Source of the DNA: Pleodorina starrii
Lineage: Eukaryota; Chlorophyta; Chlorophyceae; Chlamydomonadales; Volvocaceae
DNA: 64,000 nucleotides
Assembly: GCA_030267565.1 (NCBI GenBank)
Contig: BRXU01000019.1
Coordinates: 546,501 to 610,500, forward strand
Reading direction: 5' to 3'
The position numbers were made by a program, and so were the translations under genes. Position 1 is the first letter of the stretch. Each line of letters starts with the position of its first letter. This document shows positions 23,301-34,493 of this stretch, piece after piece. The notes beneath the pieces are model-generated. The model did not search any database and was not told the origin of the DNA. It worked only from the letters and a program-made list of their open reading frames with translations.

Positions 23301-23595
23301 GGACAGCCGGACTGTCCACGTGGGTAAGGGGTCGCTGAAGCCTCTCGGTGTACGCCGATAGTGTTTAAGACCGTTTGTAAATTGTCCCGCAACATCCTTC
23401 AACATACAAGCGTCATGCAGCCGATCCCCAGAGGGTCACAGAGCCAGAATCCCGCGCACCAGGTGGTTGTCAGTGGAGATAAGGATCCTTAGAAGATTTG
23501 GACTGCAAGGTGAAAGGGAAGGCAGCTACTCAGCCAGCGTCCAAGGCAACTGCCATTGAGGCGGGAACTCACTCGCCCGCCTCCACAGCAGACAT
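11371..23595 (-). CDS. MRE11: Double-strand break repair nuclease Mre11
   Basis: Seventeen exons, minus strand: 23573-23595, 23460-23502, 22656-22897, 21974-22121, 21173-21229, 20373-20629, 19655-19740, 18735-18913, 17959-18197, 17279-17420, 15805-15864, 14967-15207, 14376-14541, 13806-13979, 13062-13360, 12268-12459, 11371-11729. The 2907 coding bases give 968 residues. Mre11 is the nuclease of the MRN complex, which senses and trims DNA ends with Rad50 and Nbs1. The phosphoesterase motifs are intact: TDNH (Asp19, His21), [11 protein letters not shown] (Asp59), GNHDD (residues 123-127), VLHQNR and GHEHE (251-255). The capping domain is recognisable in [18 protein letters not shown] and RFVGKVANP. 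After about residue 490 the tail is low complexity: an Ala run, a Gly/Arg block (RGRGRGRGG near residue 628), then acidic blocks alternating with RG repeats. Human Mre11 has about 708 residues, so the tail is expanded. The first two exons are only 23 and 43 bases. The last exon could be spliced differently after SFFASGRG. Confidence 0.93.
13361..13414. repeat. GGT/GGC trinucleotide tract in an MRE11 intron
   Basis: A run of GGT with GGC interruptions on the plus strand. On the transcribed strand it is ACC-rich and ends in the CCACCAG acceptor of the exon beginning at 13360, so it serves as the pyrimidine-rich tract of that splice site. Confidence 0.8.
15469..15596. repeat. GGT microsatellite grading into a 15-bp repeat
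   Basis: About twenty GGT units are followed by four tandem copies of a 15-base unit (GTGTGGGTGGTGGTG type) and then a G run. It lies inside the MRE11 intron 15208-15804. The plus strand is very G-rich and could fold into G-quadruplexes. Confidence 0.9.
17161..17238 (+). repeat. Dispersed GC-rich short repeat, copy A
   Basis: This stretch shares the core TCCGTTCGCTAACGCCGTCT and the end TCCGCTGCGGTA with copies elsewhere in the window. Its first half (ACAGGTATGT, then GGTAAGT, then CTGGGT) is shared with the copy at 37599-37672. It lies in the MRE11 intron 15865-17278, about 40 bases inside the donor of the exon ending at 17279 and antisense to the gene. Confidence 0.7.
17505..17536. repeat. 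GAGCA pentanucleotide repeat
   Basis: About six tandem GAGCA units inside the MRE11 intron between the exons at 17420 and 17959. Confidence 0.85.
18650..18696 (+). repeat. Dispersed GC-rich short repeat, copy B
   Basis: It shares 20 identical core bases (TCCGTTCGCTAACGCCGTCT) and TCTCCGCTGCG with 17161-17238. Like copy A it sits about 40 bases inside an MRE11 donor (exon ending at 18735) and is antisense to the gene. Confidence 0.75.
21666..21771. repeat. CACACG hexanucleotide microsatellite
   Basis: About 17 perfect tandem CACACG units in the MRE11 intron 21230-21973. The open frames through it (Thr-His-Thr-Arg or Cys-Val) are artefacts of the repeat. Confidence 0.95.
22195..22236. repeat. 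GGGGGC tandem repeat in an MRE11 intron
   Basis: Seven or so GGGGGC units in the intron 22122-22655. The strand asymmetry makes it a candidate G-quadruplex tract. Confidence 0.85.
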
Positions 23596-23964
23596 GGCCG
23601 ATTCGATTACGGTTCCTAGGTTCTTCTACGGCTTAATTGTCATAGTTTAGGAAATAATTTAATGCGGCACGCACGCTTGGTGGCAAGGACCCATCTGAGA
23701 TTTGCCCGTCAAGTAAAGCAGAGCAAGACTTCTAAATACTCTGACCGGCACTGCTCAGAGAACACCTTTCCGATTATTGTGCCGCGACTGTGATGCCTCT
23801 GGGGGCTTTGCCGTGCTGCGCCGACCACGCACAGCACGTCGAAGTACGATGCTCCAAGTTGTAAAAAGATCGATTTCTGTTGGTTTCACCTCAATACGTC
23901 TGTGGTTGGTGAGTGGACCGTCTTGGAGAATAGCAAAAGGCGAGCAGCCCTGATGCCACACCTC
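23596..23964. promoter_or_regulatory. MRE11: MRE11 promoter region
   Basis: These 370 bases separate the MRE11 start codon from the presumed poly(A) site of the SUN-like gene, which runs in the same direction. The MRE11 5' UTR and promoter must lie here. It is less GC-rich than the introns. I could not assign a TATA box. Confidence 0.4.
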
Positions 23965-23969
23965 TTACA
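23965..23969 (-). terminator. Candidate poly(A) signal of the SUN-like gene
   Basis: TGTAA on the minus strand, about 835 bases after the stop codon at 24804. No closer copy was found, so 24803 to about 23950 is read as 3' UTR. Confidence 0.35.
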
Positions 23970-24803
23970 TCGACGAGGCTAAGGAGTGACCGGCACTGCC
24001 CCAGCGCCCCACATATCGCATTGAGACCTAGTAGAGGCCAATATCCGAGAAAGTCGCACGCGCTGAATGTTGTAACAGTGTCCCCGTGCGACCCTTATAC
24101 CACGCGCAAACCTGCACGCCTGCAGGTGGGTCGACAGCGAACAAGACAAGTTTTCCGCTACACGGAGACATACAGCCACACGCCTGCCATTCGACCACGG
24201 GTCGCCCAGATGCATGTCTGATGCACTGCATTGCCTTTCACCTGCAAAACTCTTCCAAGGGCTGCTGGCACGGCACGGCATCGCGCCCATCCTGCAGCAA
24301 CACACGGCCTCACCTTCCCCTCTCTGCTAACATTCCCACGTCCCATAGCGCCACTACCTCCATGCCCACAACAACAAACCTCTGCCGCAATGCCGGCCTC
24401 GGGTAGCCAAACGCCTGGATGGTGCCGGCTGAGGCGTCACACCCGGGACCCGCGCGACACCCGCTTATCGCCACTTCGCCATCACCCGCCGGCCGCAGCA
24501 CCCGGGCCTCTTTGATGCGTTCGCAAATGCCCTGTTGAATTCCCCCGCGTGCAGCTCCCGCTTCCGCTCTCCCGTCCATCACACGACCCGTTGCCAGGCC
24601 CGCTTCCCCATCCTTCCCACCGCCATCCCTTCGCCGTTCCGCCCACTCGCAACACCATTCCGGCCTGCCAACCACCAAGCACATTCCTGTCGACGACCCT
24701 TTCGAAGTACAGCATATTCGTGTCTGCTTGTTTCGTACACTTTACGCCACTCTACGCCGTTCCCAACCCCCAAGGAAAAGACGCTCGCCCCCGCGCCCCT
24801 CCC

Positions 24804-26845
24804 TCAGCCAGCCCAGCCGTGCACCAGCACCCGCGGCATGCACGAGTACCCCCGATTGCCAAAGTTGTCGTGCACGTGCAAGGTGATGCCGCGCACCAGC
24901 ATCGGCGGCTCGTAGAACGGCGCCGGCGGCCCCGGCGGTATGGCAACGTGCTGGCACTCCACGCCGCGCAGCATCGGCAGCTCAACCCGCCTCGCGCGCA
25001 AGCCGCGCACGTCGCCCATGGCGGCGACGCCGCCGCCGCCGGCGGCGGCCATCGCCGCCGCCGCCGCCGCGGCGGCGGCGGGTGCCTCGTGCAGCGTGGC
25101 TGAGAGCTTCAGCAGCGCGGAGCTGGTATCCCAGGTGCCGTACGGGGGGTACCGGAAGCTGACGGCGGATACATTGGCGGGCGCCGTCAGTGTCAGCTCC
25201 AGGAAGACGCCGTCGCCGCCGGCGGCGGCGGCCGCGGCGAGCGGCAGGCACGGCGGCGCCGCCGCGGGGTTGGTCAGCTGGCGAGCGAGCGGGTGGATCC
25301 GCGCGCCTCCTCGCTCTGGCGCGAATACGTGCGACAGGGCGGAGTGGAAGCGCATCAGCGCCTCCTCGTCGCCCGCCACCGCGGAGTGGCGGCTCACACG
25401 CGCCGTCAGCAGCGGCCCCGCGGCGGCCTCCAGCCGCCACGCATGGCAGGCCGGCAGGCCGCGCAGATCCGCGCCGCCGCCGCCGCCGCCGCCGGCACTC
25501 AACCCAATCGTCGTCTCGGTTGCAGACGTCACCGTCACCGCCGTAGCCAGCACCGCAGCGGCTCCGGTGCCGCCGCTGCCTTCGCTTCCGCCGCCGTCGC
25601 GTGCGATGTTCTGTACGGCATCCCGGGCCTCCAGCGCGTGCCGCAGCGAGCGGATCTCCGCCGCCTGGTTCTGTACGGCAACCATCACGGTCTCCAGGCC
25701 GCCGTCCAGCTCCGCCAGCTGCCGACCCAGCCGCTGGTCTTCAAGCCGCGCGCCGCGCAGCTGCTCCCGGACCTCCGTGTGGGTGGCGGCGGCGTCCTCG
25801 GCGGCTTGGCGCCGCCAGTCCTGCAGCTGCGTCCGCAGCTCGCCCACCTCCGTCCGCAAAGGTCCCTGCGCGCGGCTGGCGGCGCGCGCAAGGCTGTAGC
25901 CGGAGGCGCTCAGCCCCAGAAGCAGCAGTACCAGGGCCGCTACCGCGGCGGCGGCGGCGGCGGTGGTGGTGTTAATGCCGGCGTCGCGCGCCGTGGCGAG
26001 GTCATCGAAATGATGGAACTGGGTGGTGAAGGGCCAGGCGGCGGCAGCGCGGCGCGGGAGGGCGCACAAGAGGACTTCCCTACAGCGGGCCGCCGCCGTC
26101 GCAGCTGCCGCCGCCAACTTGGATGTGGGTCGGAGCGGCCTCTTGGCCGGCGCCGCTTCCGGATCAGGGTCTGGGCTTGGCGTTGCTAGGACGCCGTCGC
26201 CGAGCCGTCCGTCCGCGCGGGTGCCGCCGTCAGCGCCATCGCTGCTGCCTCCGGCGCCGGCGCCGGCGCCGGCGCGCGTCCCCCCGCCGTCTTCTCCGGG
26301 GTTTACGGGCTGTGCCACGACGGCGGCGGGCTCCTCTTTGCTGCTGAGGAATGTTCGGTGGCGGTTAGTGGCGGCGGGCGGCGGGGGCGAAGGGTCTGGC
26401 AGGGGTGGTTCCTGGTCAGTCAACACCTGCAGCTGCTTGGGCTGCACGTCGGTGCCCACGTCGCCCTCCTCGATCGCGTTGCGCAGCAAGCCGGCAGAGT
26501 TGGTTGGGTGCGCGGCCGCGGCGGGCGTCGGGGCGACGTTGATGTTGTTGAGGACCTGCGGCAGGCCGTAAAAAGACTTTTTCAGTCTCTCATGAAAAAA
26601 GAGAGAACACAAAGGGGGAAAGGAAGGAAGATTTCCGGCGTGGTGCTTTGGTGTCCCCGACTCGTCGCTCTAGCTGGAAACGTGCTGGTGCCGTGAAGAC
26701 AAACTCGGCGCTATAAACGCAGAGTCTTCCGCCGTTGCGTCGTGGCACCTCCCGCACATCACGGAAAGCTCCTCACCTCTGCAGCCGCCTTCGCGAGGTC
26801 ATCCTTTTTGGCTCTGCCTCGGCCACCTCCGACACGTCGCGACAT
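24804..26845 (-). CDS. SUN-domain-like nuclear envelope protein
   Basis: Two exons: 26777-26845 (23 codons, start MSRRVGGGRGRAKK) and 24804-26555, giving 606 residues. Features in order: a basic N-terminus; a Pro/Ala/Gly-rich region to about residue 210; one transmembrane helix near 218-240 (VAALVLLLLGLSASGYSLA); a coiled coil from about 246 to 341 (TEVGELRTQLQDWRR onward); a Gly-rich linker; then a C-terminal beta-rich domain from about 381. The domain end, ITLHVHDNFGNRGYSCMPR followed by VLVHG, matches the last strands of SUN domains (Asn-Gly...Tyr-x-Cys...Arg-x-x-Val-His-Gly). SUN proteins cross the inner nuclear membrane and bind KASH partners in the perinuclear space to link chromatin to the cytoskeleton. 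TM, coiled coil and C-terminal SUN is the classical order. The middle of the domain is divergent and padded with Ala and Gly runs, so the assignment is likely but not certain. Confidence 0.65.
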
Positions 26846-27799
26846 TTGCTAGAGAGGCGGACCCGTGGCGGGGCTGGGTTGCATCACAAAGCAAATCTTT
26901 ATGCAAGTGTATAGGTACAACAAAAAAATGGTACTAAGGCTTCGAGCTGGCACCTTCTCAAGCCGATGAGCTTGCCGCCTGAATCCGAAACCACTCTGGA
27001 GCCGAGACTCCCCAGCTGCCCAGCAGACCCTAATAACATCATTTCCCCGCAGCACAATTTTCTGGCTAATGAGTTTGCCCTCGCATAACACGCGCAGAAC
27101 ACGGTGATGGCATCCTGGTCATCCACAATTGCCTTGCAAAATTCCGCTTCACAACTGCGATCAAAAGCCCCACGCGTAGCGCCTTCAGGTTCCCTAACGT
27201 TAAGTATACATGGAATTGGTTTTGGGTCACAGGTATGAGTTTGGGTCACAGGATTGCCCACATATACGGGATGTGTTTTGGGTAACGAGACTGCTCTCGG
27301 GGCCAAACGTGTCGGCCTTGCCCTGCCTTGCATTCGGGCCGCCCTCGCTCCCACTAATGCAGTTGCGCCCACACAAATGGAAGGATGGCTAAATCCATCC
27401 TATGCTCAATGGATGGGGACAAGGGATCAGCATTCTGGTATGAAAAATCATAAGGTTGCGGGGACTAAGTTCTGACAGAGGCGCCTGTGGGAGGCGAGCT
27501 TAGGTTTCCCATTTGCTGTGGAGCCCTTGGTTTGAATGCATGGTTCCCGCGCTGGCTGCTGATGTGAAGAGAGTAGCGCTGAAACCTGTAATCAGCGGCT
27601 GCTGCTGTCTGAAGGGTCGCATTGACATATTGGCGACATTCGTTTGCGTTATGCGTCAGCTGATCTGGGTCTGGACTCTGGACGAGCCTGAAGTCCTTCC
27701 AAACCGCTGCCCAACGGCTAGCGTCCACTGGTCAACCACAGCCTGTGCCACTGGTTGAGCGCAATTAAAATGATGGCACCAAGCGGACGTGGCCCGCAG
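26846..27799. other. Intergenic, SUN-like gene promoter side
   Basis: No gene recognised. The part next to 26846 should hold the promoter of the SUN-like gene. At 27220-27262 there is an imperfect direct repeat around TTTGGGTCACAGG. A minus open frame at 26899-27372 has no known motif. Confidence 0.35.
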
Positions 27800-27804
27800 T
27801 TACA
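27800..27804 (-). terminator. Candidate poly(A) signal of SNRNP40
   Basis: TGTAA on the minus strand, 880 bases after the SNRNP40 stop codon. It is the only copy I noticed between the stop and the next gene. Confidence 0.3.
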
Positions 27805-28504
27805 TCCTTCGGATTCGTAGGACTTGGAGAAACCCAGCACCCAAGGACTTTACAGCAACTGTCATACACCCAACCATCTCGCTCCAGTGGCCCCCAAGGG
27901 AATGCACGGCACATGTGGATCCTGGTCAGCTCAAGGTCAACCATGTTGTGTGTCACTGCCACACCCGAACACCAGGCATAGGACCACTAGGGCCAAACAA
28001 GAAAGATCTTGTGCCCGTAAAGTGCAACCTCATGTGATACCAGCTTGTTGCGTAGCCTACGGGTACAGCGGCCTCGAGCATATCGTGGATGTTGTGCACG
28101 AAGTCCGCAAATCACACACGCGTCGAGCCCTGCGCGCCGAACACGCCGATAGCATCCAGAAGCCCCTCCAGTGGGGCCAAATCCGTTCTTATACGGCGTG
28201 GTTGCAGTCACCGCGCACAGCTTGGCGCTCCGCAATTAGTTCATATACCCCCCTCCCTTTTAAGCGCGGACTGTGGGTTCGTCGGCTCGACGCCTAAGGT
28301 CCTCAATTTCCGGCCGTGGGAACCCACCTCCCAGGCGCCTGACAGCATTGGCTACTCCGCCATCCAACCGCCGTATACGCACAACCGGACGGTGCGCCCC
28401 CGCACACAGTGAGCTGCTAAGCTGCATCTAAGGCAACCCGACCTTGCCGGGGCCGTGCGGGCCAAGCTGAACCATACGCGCCAAGCTGAAGCATACCGCA
28501 ATGA

Positions 28505-28538
28505 CCCATCCATCCATCCGTCCATCCATCCATCCATC
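28505..28538. repeat. CATC tetranucleotide repeat
   Basis: About eight CATC units with one CGTC variant, in the presumed 3' UTR of SNRNP40. Confidence 0.9.
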
Positions 28539-28683
28539 CTGGAGCTGTGCGCCACAACACAGAATCGTGCCTGCATGTCACCACGTGGCCCCATGCGTAG
28601 ACACTCTGGTGGGAGCACACGAACCCCCACGCCCCGAATGACCCACCCAGCGCCGAACGGCTTGCCACTGCTTGCGCCCCTGA

Positions 28684-31600
28684 TTACTGCACCAGCTCCC
28701 CCAGGAACATCGTCTTGTCGCTCGAAGCGGACCCGATAATCGGCTCCTGCGATGGAGGTGAATCGTGCATTGCACGGGACACAGCATGCTTATGAGGCGT
28801 CATGGCGCATGGGCGCCTGCCAGACTGTCGAACCCTATTTCGCTGCCTCGGGTGGCAGCCTTGGGCCCTCACAGCAACGGGAGATAACCTAGCACTGCCT
28901 AGCCATGGGACCCTACATAAAACGTAACTGTAGATGCACCTCGACAACCTGGCAGCAGTAATGCCAAGAACTGAGCTACATATGCTCTTGCAACTCGCTA
29001 CGTCCCAAGCCGAAAAGAACGTTGAAAGGGCAAACGTGAGGGATTGAGAGGGGGCTACAAAACCGATGGCTGGGGTACACCACGCCCCCGACGCATCCAG
29101 ATGGCGCTGCCAAGCTCGCTGCGACTTACCTTGGGGTGGAAGACCACCTCGTTGACGCTGCCGGTGTGCCCCGGTAGCTGGTACAGGACCTTGCGCGTGC
29201 TCGTGTCCCAGATGTACACCTGTGAGGAATGCGGGCGGCATGCCGCCAGGTTGGCACAGACGGAGTCGCAGATCGCATGAGTACGCAGCGAAGGTAACGC
29301 AAGGGCTATGCGATGGACGCGGGAGGCGACGCAGGGCAGCAACAGGCCGTTGGCAACAACGTCACGAGGTCCGGACGGTGAAAGGCTGCGAGGCGCTGGC
29401 AAGGCACGGTCGACATGCGCTTCATGTCCCCAAACGAAAAGGGCTGCGATGCGTGTGAGACGGAAACGGCGGTGTACAGTGTAGGAGGCGATGAAGGGCG
29501 GCTGGAAAGGCACACTGCATGCAGAAGCCCACTCCGAGAGCAAGGAAACTGCCTTCGACGGGTCAGTCATATGGACGCACCCCAGCAGATGCGTCCCCAC
29601 ACCCAGGCCAATGGACGATTGACTATTAGATCAAAACCCTGGCTTTTTGGGTCAGGGTGAGGCATCCATACCCTTCCGCAACCCGGGAGCGTCTCAGCGC
29701 GTCGTCGCCGCTGCCCAGCTGACACCCCGAATCCTATAAACCCCCGCAGCTCCCGGCCCCGCAACGGGGGTTACTCCACGCACCATGCGGTCCGCGCTGC
29801 CGCAAGCCACCCTTCCACCGTCAGGCGAGTAGTCGCAGCGCAGCAAGTTCTTCTCAAAGTTGTGCACATGGCCTGCAAACAAAACACCATCCGTCGGGGG
29901 AAGGCGTGCGCTTTCTCAGCGGGCGTGGCCGGCCATCCCGGGCAGGGCTTGCACCCGCAAGAGCTCCAAGACTTCCGCTCCGGGATCCCCCTTGCAATTC
30001 CTTGACAACTGAAACAACAACCGCACAGCTGTTGTTACGACACGCTCATTACCAAACTCTACTGACCTTTACAATAAACGTCATACGGCGGTGTGCAAAG
30101 CCTACCCCGATGCCGTGGCTCCGAGAACTCCACCACACCGCTGGTAACCCCCGACCCCCCTTCGACCCAAACATCACCGCCGCCGCCGTACCTGTGAACA
30201 CCTTGGTGCAGCGGTTCTGCGGTGCGTATGGCCGCACGTCCCACTCCCGCAGCGTGTTGTCCATGCTGTTGGACAGCAGGTGGGTGCCGTCCGGGCTCAG
30301 CCGCAGGCCCGTGACGGTGTCGCTGTGCCCCTTGAGCAGCAGGGACGCCGTAGAGCCGGAGCCCTTGCGCAGGTCCCAGGCCTGCGCGGCGGCCAGGCGA
30401 GGTAACCAGCTGGTGGGGCACGGAGAGCGACATGTGCGTTGTGCTGAGCTGCACGGTCTGTGTGCACCCAGCAGGAATGTCACCCGGCAGCGCGACGCAA
30501 GAGCTATTTCGATTAATAGCTTCAGCAGCGCACAAGGCTCGCCCCTAAAGACGGAACCAGTCGAACTGCCCAAGCATGTTGGCTGGACTCGAGGAGACTG
30601 GCACTCGAGTTCACCCAACCAGAAAGCAAAACTCCGATACCGGTCGCAAGCGAGTCGGCCCCGGTGTTTTGACGACAGGCCTCAGGGCGTTGCCACACGC
30701 ACCTTGATCATGTTGTCCACGCTGCCGCTGTAGACCTGGTCCCCCGCGTCGCCGAAAGCCACCGCGCAGACCGGGAAGCCGTTCCTCATCGTGTGGGCGG
30801 ACTTCTTCACCCGCATGTCCCACACCTGCGTGCCACGCACGAAATCGGGCGTGTCCCACGCTACTCAGCCCCGAGAGACTGGGCTGCTCCGAGTGGAAAG
30901 GCGGGCAGACTGGGCTGCTCCGAGTGAGGCGACAGGCCAAGCGCCGACGCGGCGCACGAGGAGAGGCATAAACCGCCTATGCGGCACACATGTCAGGGGA
31001 ACGAGCGGGCGACTGAAGGCTGCGCACGGCGGGCCCAACCGGCCTTTTCTGAATCCAGGCGGCCACTCAACGACCGCCCTGGCACCTCTTAGCCCCGCGT
31101 TGAGAAGCTCACCTTGGCATTGCCGTCATCCCCGCCCGTCACGAAGATCTTGGCTCCGCGGCGTAAAGGGCAGCAGCTGTTCACAATGCCCGTGTGCTCG
31201 CCCAGCTTTTTAATCTGCACGCCCAACACACGCAGGGGCGTCACGCCCGCCGACGGAACCCGAGTCAGGAGCTAACAGGAACACTAAGCATTGGCCGGGC
31301 GTGCTATTTATTCTACGACGCACAAGCTCGATGTCACGCATGTACGCTCGAGACTCCTTGCGGGTCATGGACGCCGTGTCATCGTCTCTTGCCCTCCGCA
31401 CTTTGTCCCATGGGTCACAGCCCTAATGTACCTCCCACAATGAAACGGCGAGCTGTATGAGCATGAAGTGGGCGCACTGGCGGTGTAGTTACTGGCCAGC
31501 GTGGCTTGGCAGGTGGCACAGGCAGATCAGACGTGGGCGCAGGTGTGGCGGGCCGCTATAGTTGGGATTTCCCTCTTGCACAGGCGTTAGGCGCAGTCTT

Positions 31601-32758
31601 TGTGAGACCGCGGGATGCATACCGCCGAACCCTAGCTGCACGACACTGCTGTAACCGTTCCCGTGCCCGGGAGCCCACGTCTCCTTGAAGGAGCTTGGCT
31701 CGAGGATAGACAGCCTGCTTAGTCCAAAGCCAGCGCAAATGCTCCCCTTGGTTGCAGCCGGATGGACGCCCGGGACGACATCTATCTGCTCAGATGCGCC
31801 AGCCGCTGTTGGGCTGTGTCCCAGTGATGCCATCCCGAACCTGCCCTCCGCACGGCAAGCCGTTGGCAGCGTGGCGCACCTGTAACCCGGACTCCGCGTC
31901 CCAGCACCTCGTCGTTTTGTCCGCGGAGCAGCTGAGCAGGGCCTCGCCGTCCGTGAACCAGTGCACTTCCAGTACAGCGTTCCGGTGGCCCTGCACAGCG
32001 TATGAAGCGGGGGAGGGGGGGGGCGGGAGCGCTCCCCGGAGTTTACCCCATGCCCGTGTCCACGGCAGAAGTACGTAGGAAAGCTATGGCTAGTCCATGT
32101 GTACGTCAGGCCACTCTGTGACGTCATCCAAAGCGAAACACAACAGAAAAGCAACTTAGGGCCCCGACACGAACCCACGCTTCCCCCATTCCACCCCGCC
32201 CAAGCCCAGCCCACGTACGTTGCTTGAGTGGGCTGACGTGCCTTGCCCCAGTCATCCCCGCCTAGCACACCGTAAACCTCGACTGATTGTACAATGATCC
32301 TCGCCTTACCCAGCCACTGAGAAGAGCGGCCAACTCCCCAGCCCAACGGATGCTCACACCGGTGCAGCGATCACAATACCCACCTTGAGGACCATATAGT
32401 TTTCGTTCTCATCGTAAACACGCCAGCAGAAAACGTCCTTATCGGCAGAGGCCGAAGCGAGACACTGCCCGTCAGGGCTGAAGCGCATAGAGAAGACTTC
32501 GCTAGCATGGCCGAATAATTGCACTGTCGGAGCGCTCAAATTACTAGTCCGGTTGTGGCCCTGCAAAAATGTAAGGGTCAAGGAGCATCGGTCTCGGTAC
32601 GCACCAACTCGTCACGTATGTTCAACACGAACTTCACGCACTTCTTTTGGCGCTTTTGCAATCAGAGAGTTTTCCTCCGTGCGGGCCTTTTTCAATGGCA
32701 CTATTGCGCCATCCAAGTCTTCCGCGTCGTCCTGACCAAGCGCCCGCTTATCCGCCAT
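28684..32758 (-). CDS. SNRNP40: U5 snRNP 40 kDa WD40 protein (Prp8-binding)
   Basis: Nine exons: 32642-32758, 32384-32560, 31880-31990, 31113-31214, 30703-30825, 30192-30381, 29784-29872, 29130-29219 and 28684-28746. They join to 353 residues, close to the 357 of the human protein. The start at 32758 gives a short basic N-terminus (MADKRALGQDDAEDLDGAIV). Seven WD40 blades follow. Family-specific stretches include GQCLASASADKDVFCW, DKTTRCWDAESGLQ, VNSCCPLRRG, VRPYAPQNRC, NFEKNLLRCDYSPDGG, VYIWDTSTRKVLYQLPGHTG and the end PIIGSASSDKTMFLGE. The protein sits beside Prp8 in the U5 snRNP and is needed for spliceosome assembly in the nucleus. Most introns fall between blades. The many introns per gene in this window are consistent with a full major spliceosome. 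The call is firm. Confidence 0.95.
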
Positions 32759-33240
32759 TTGTGTAATACTTCAGCAAATGGCCTAACTCAGTAATACAGG
32801 CAGTGCTGTTTATATCAACAGACACAGGTCAGAGAGGCCGTCACGTACGGCCGTAATCGAGTCTGCGCGTTGTGAATAAATGATGAGTTGTTGGGTTCCT
32901 TAGTACTGTCACAACAGAAGAACAGTTGGGAGATTGCAAATCCGCAAACCTGTCAATACGGCTGCATGTCTACACGTAGCCGTACATAACATTCGCGAGC
33001 CACTGCCTGGGCGGCGCGGTGACCGCCAGTGGGGTTGCAGTCCGCATCCAAGTGGGCGCCCTGCTGGAACTGGTGCCTGCCAACTGTGTGGCGTCAGCCG
33101 CCAGGAGGCGTCTGGTGTGGTCACAGCACCCTTTCGTGCCCTTTCCATCCACCCCGCCTCCCCTCCCCTCCCTTCCCTCATATCCCGCGCCCACCCTTCC
33201 TTCCTCCCTTCCTCCCTTCCTTCCTCCTTCCTTCGCAAAG
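32759..33240. other. Upstream of SNRNP40; possible earlier exon on the plus strand
   Basis: The part next to 32759 should hold the SNRNP40 promoter. At 33020-33120 the plus strand reads ASGVAVRIQVGALLELVPAN followed by CVASAARRRLVW, which looks like protein and may be an earlier exon of the candidate at 33241-33664. Its borders could not be fixed. Confidence 0.3.
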
Positions 33241-33664
33241 CATCACATCCTACTGGCTGGCAATCAAATTGTCCGGATGGTCGACATGTGGTGCATCCCC
33301 TCCGGATCGAACACCCAGGTGGGCCCCAGCAGCGGAGGGATGGAGGGCGATTTGCCGCGCTTGTGTTGCCGTACCGTTCCGTACCGCTGTCGGTGGCTGG
33401 GTAGTGTTATGCTGAGCCTTTGCGACCTTCCCTCCGAGCCCCAGCATCCCCTTACGTACCTTGCCAGTCACTCTGTCCATCGTTTGCCCTCGCTACCCCT
33501 GCCCACCACCCTGACCCTGCCGCTGCATTCTTTGCCCCCTGCCCTGCACTGCCGCTGCCACTGCCCTGCCCTGCCGCTGCCACTGCCGCTGCGGCCCCCC
33601 ACAGGATGAGGCTTCGGCCCCCTCGGCTCCCCACGGCCTCCAGTCGTCAGCGGCGCCTCCATGA
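33241..33664 (+). CDS. Candidate last exons of an unrecognised gene
   Basis: Exon 33241-33318 follows a pyrimidine tract and GCAAAG and ends at a GTGGGC donor; it encodes HHILLAGNQIVRMVDMWCIP plus SGSNTQ. Exon 33605-33664 follows CCCACAG and encodes DEASAPSAPHGLQSSAAPP and a stop. Both are in phase 0. A TGTAA 340 bases further supports a gene end on this strand. The first exons and the start are not defined and I do not recognise the family. The call rests on splice signals and residue balance only. Confidence 0.3.
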
Positions 33665-33893
33665 CGCCCGTTGCGTTGGATGGCGCTGCTGCTGTAGATT
33701 GAGAGCGTGGCGCCGAATGACAGAGTTTGTTTGGGTTTGGTTTGGTTTGGTTTCACTTGGATAGTCGATTCGGTTGGTGGGCAGGCAGGGGTGCTGTATG
33801 TAGGGTCGCCACCCTGGGTCCCGTGATGAGCCGTGCCGTGCCGTGTAGTGCAGTGTATCGAGCAGGTACGGTAGTGCAGGCGCACGTACAGCC

Positions 33894-33898
33894 TTACA
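33894..33898 (-). terminator. Candidate poly(A) signal of the 34494-36726 gene
   Basis: TGTAA on the minus strand, about 600 bases after the stop codon at 34494. Its 3' UTR would overlap the end of the convergent plus-strand candidate by roughly 100 bases. Confidence 0.35.
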
Positions 33899-34003
33899 AG
33901 GACGCACGACAGGTAGACGTTCCCACCTCGCTCGTTGTTCTAGGTCCTCCGGAAATGGTTGGTTCGTTGTTGGCCCATTCGTTGCTGTTTTTTGGCTCAC
34001 TAC

Positions 34004-34008
34004 TGTAA
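34004..34008 (+). terminator. Candidate poly(A) signal of the 33241-33664 gene
   Basis: TGTAA on the plus strand 340 bases after the stop codon at 33664. Confidence 0.35.
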
Positions 34009-34493
34009 AACAATTGGTTCATTCATTCCGCGTGCTGTGGGCAGGCCCTTCGCTCTCACTCCTTCGGCTGCACACCACAGCCATTCGGAGCCGCATTCGC
34101 GACCTTTGCCAACAAACATCACAATAACAGGCTGTGCAGCGGCGGCTGCCCTTGCGATGGGCCCTTCACTGCCTGTAAGACCACTCCCTCGTCTGCAATC
34201 AACACGTCACACGCACGCCTCATCACGGCATATCTGACAAACCAAAACTAATCCTTGGTCGCCAGTGTACACGCAGTCCAACTGGATCGACTTCACTGCT
34301 GTAGCGTCTGGCGCTCTGGCCCTCGGGTAAGGTTGCGTACCGCAGTACGGTATGGCGAAACCCTCACACACACACACACATACACACATACACACGCACA
34401 CACATTACCCGTCCTGCTACCCCTTACCCCTGCCAACCCACACTCCGCTCGATATATATCACTGTGAGGCCATCCATCCATCTGCTGTCACAA

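Noticed and set aside
24940..26189. Plus-strand frames of 319 and 298 codons
   Set aside because: They are shadows of the SUN-like gene; GC-rich third positions keep several frames open.
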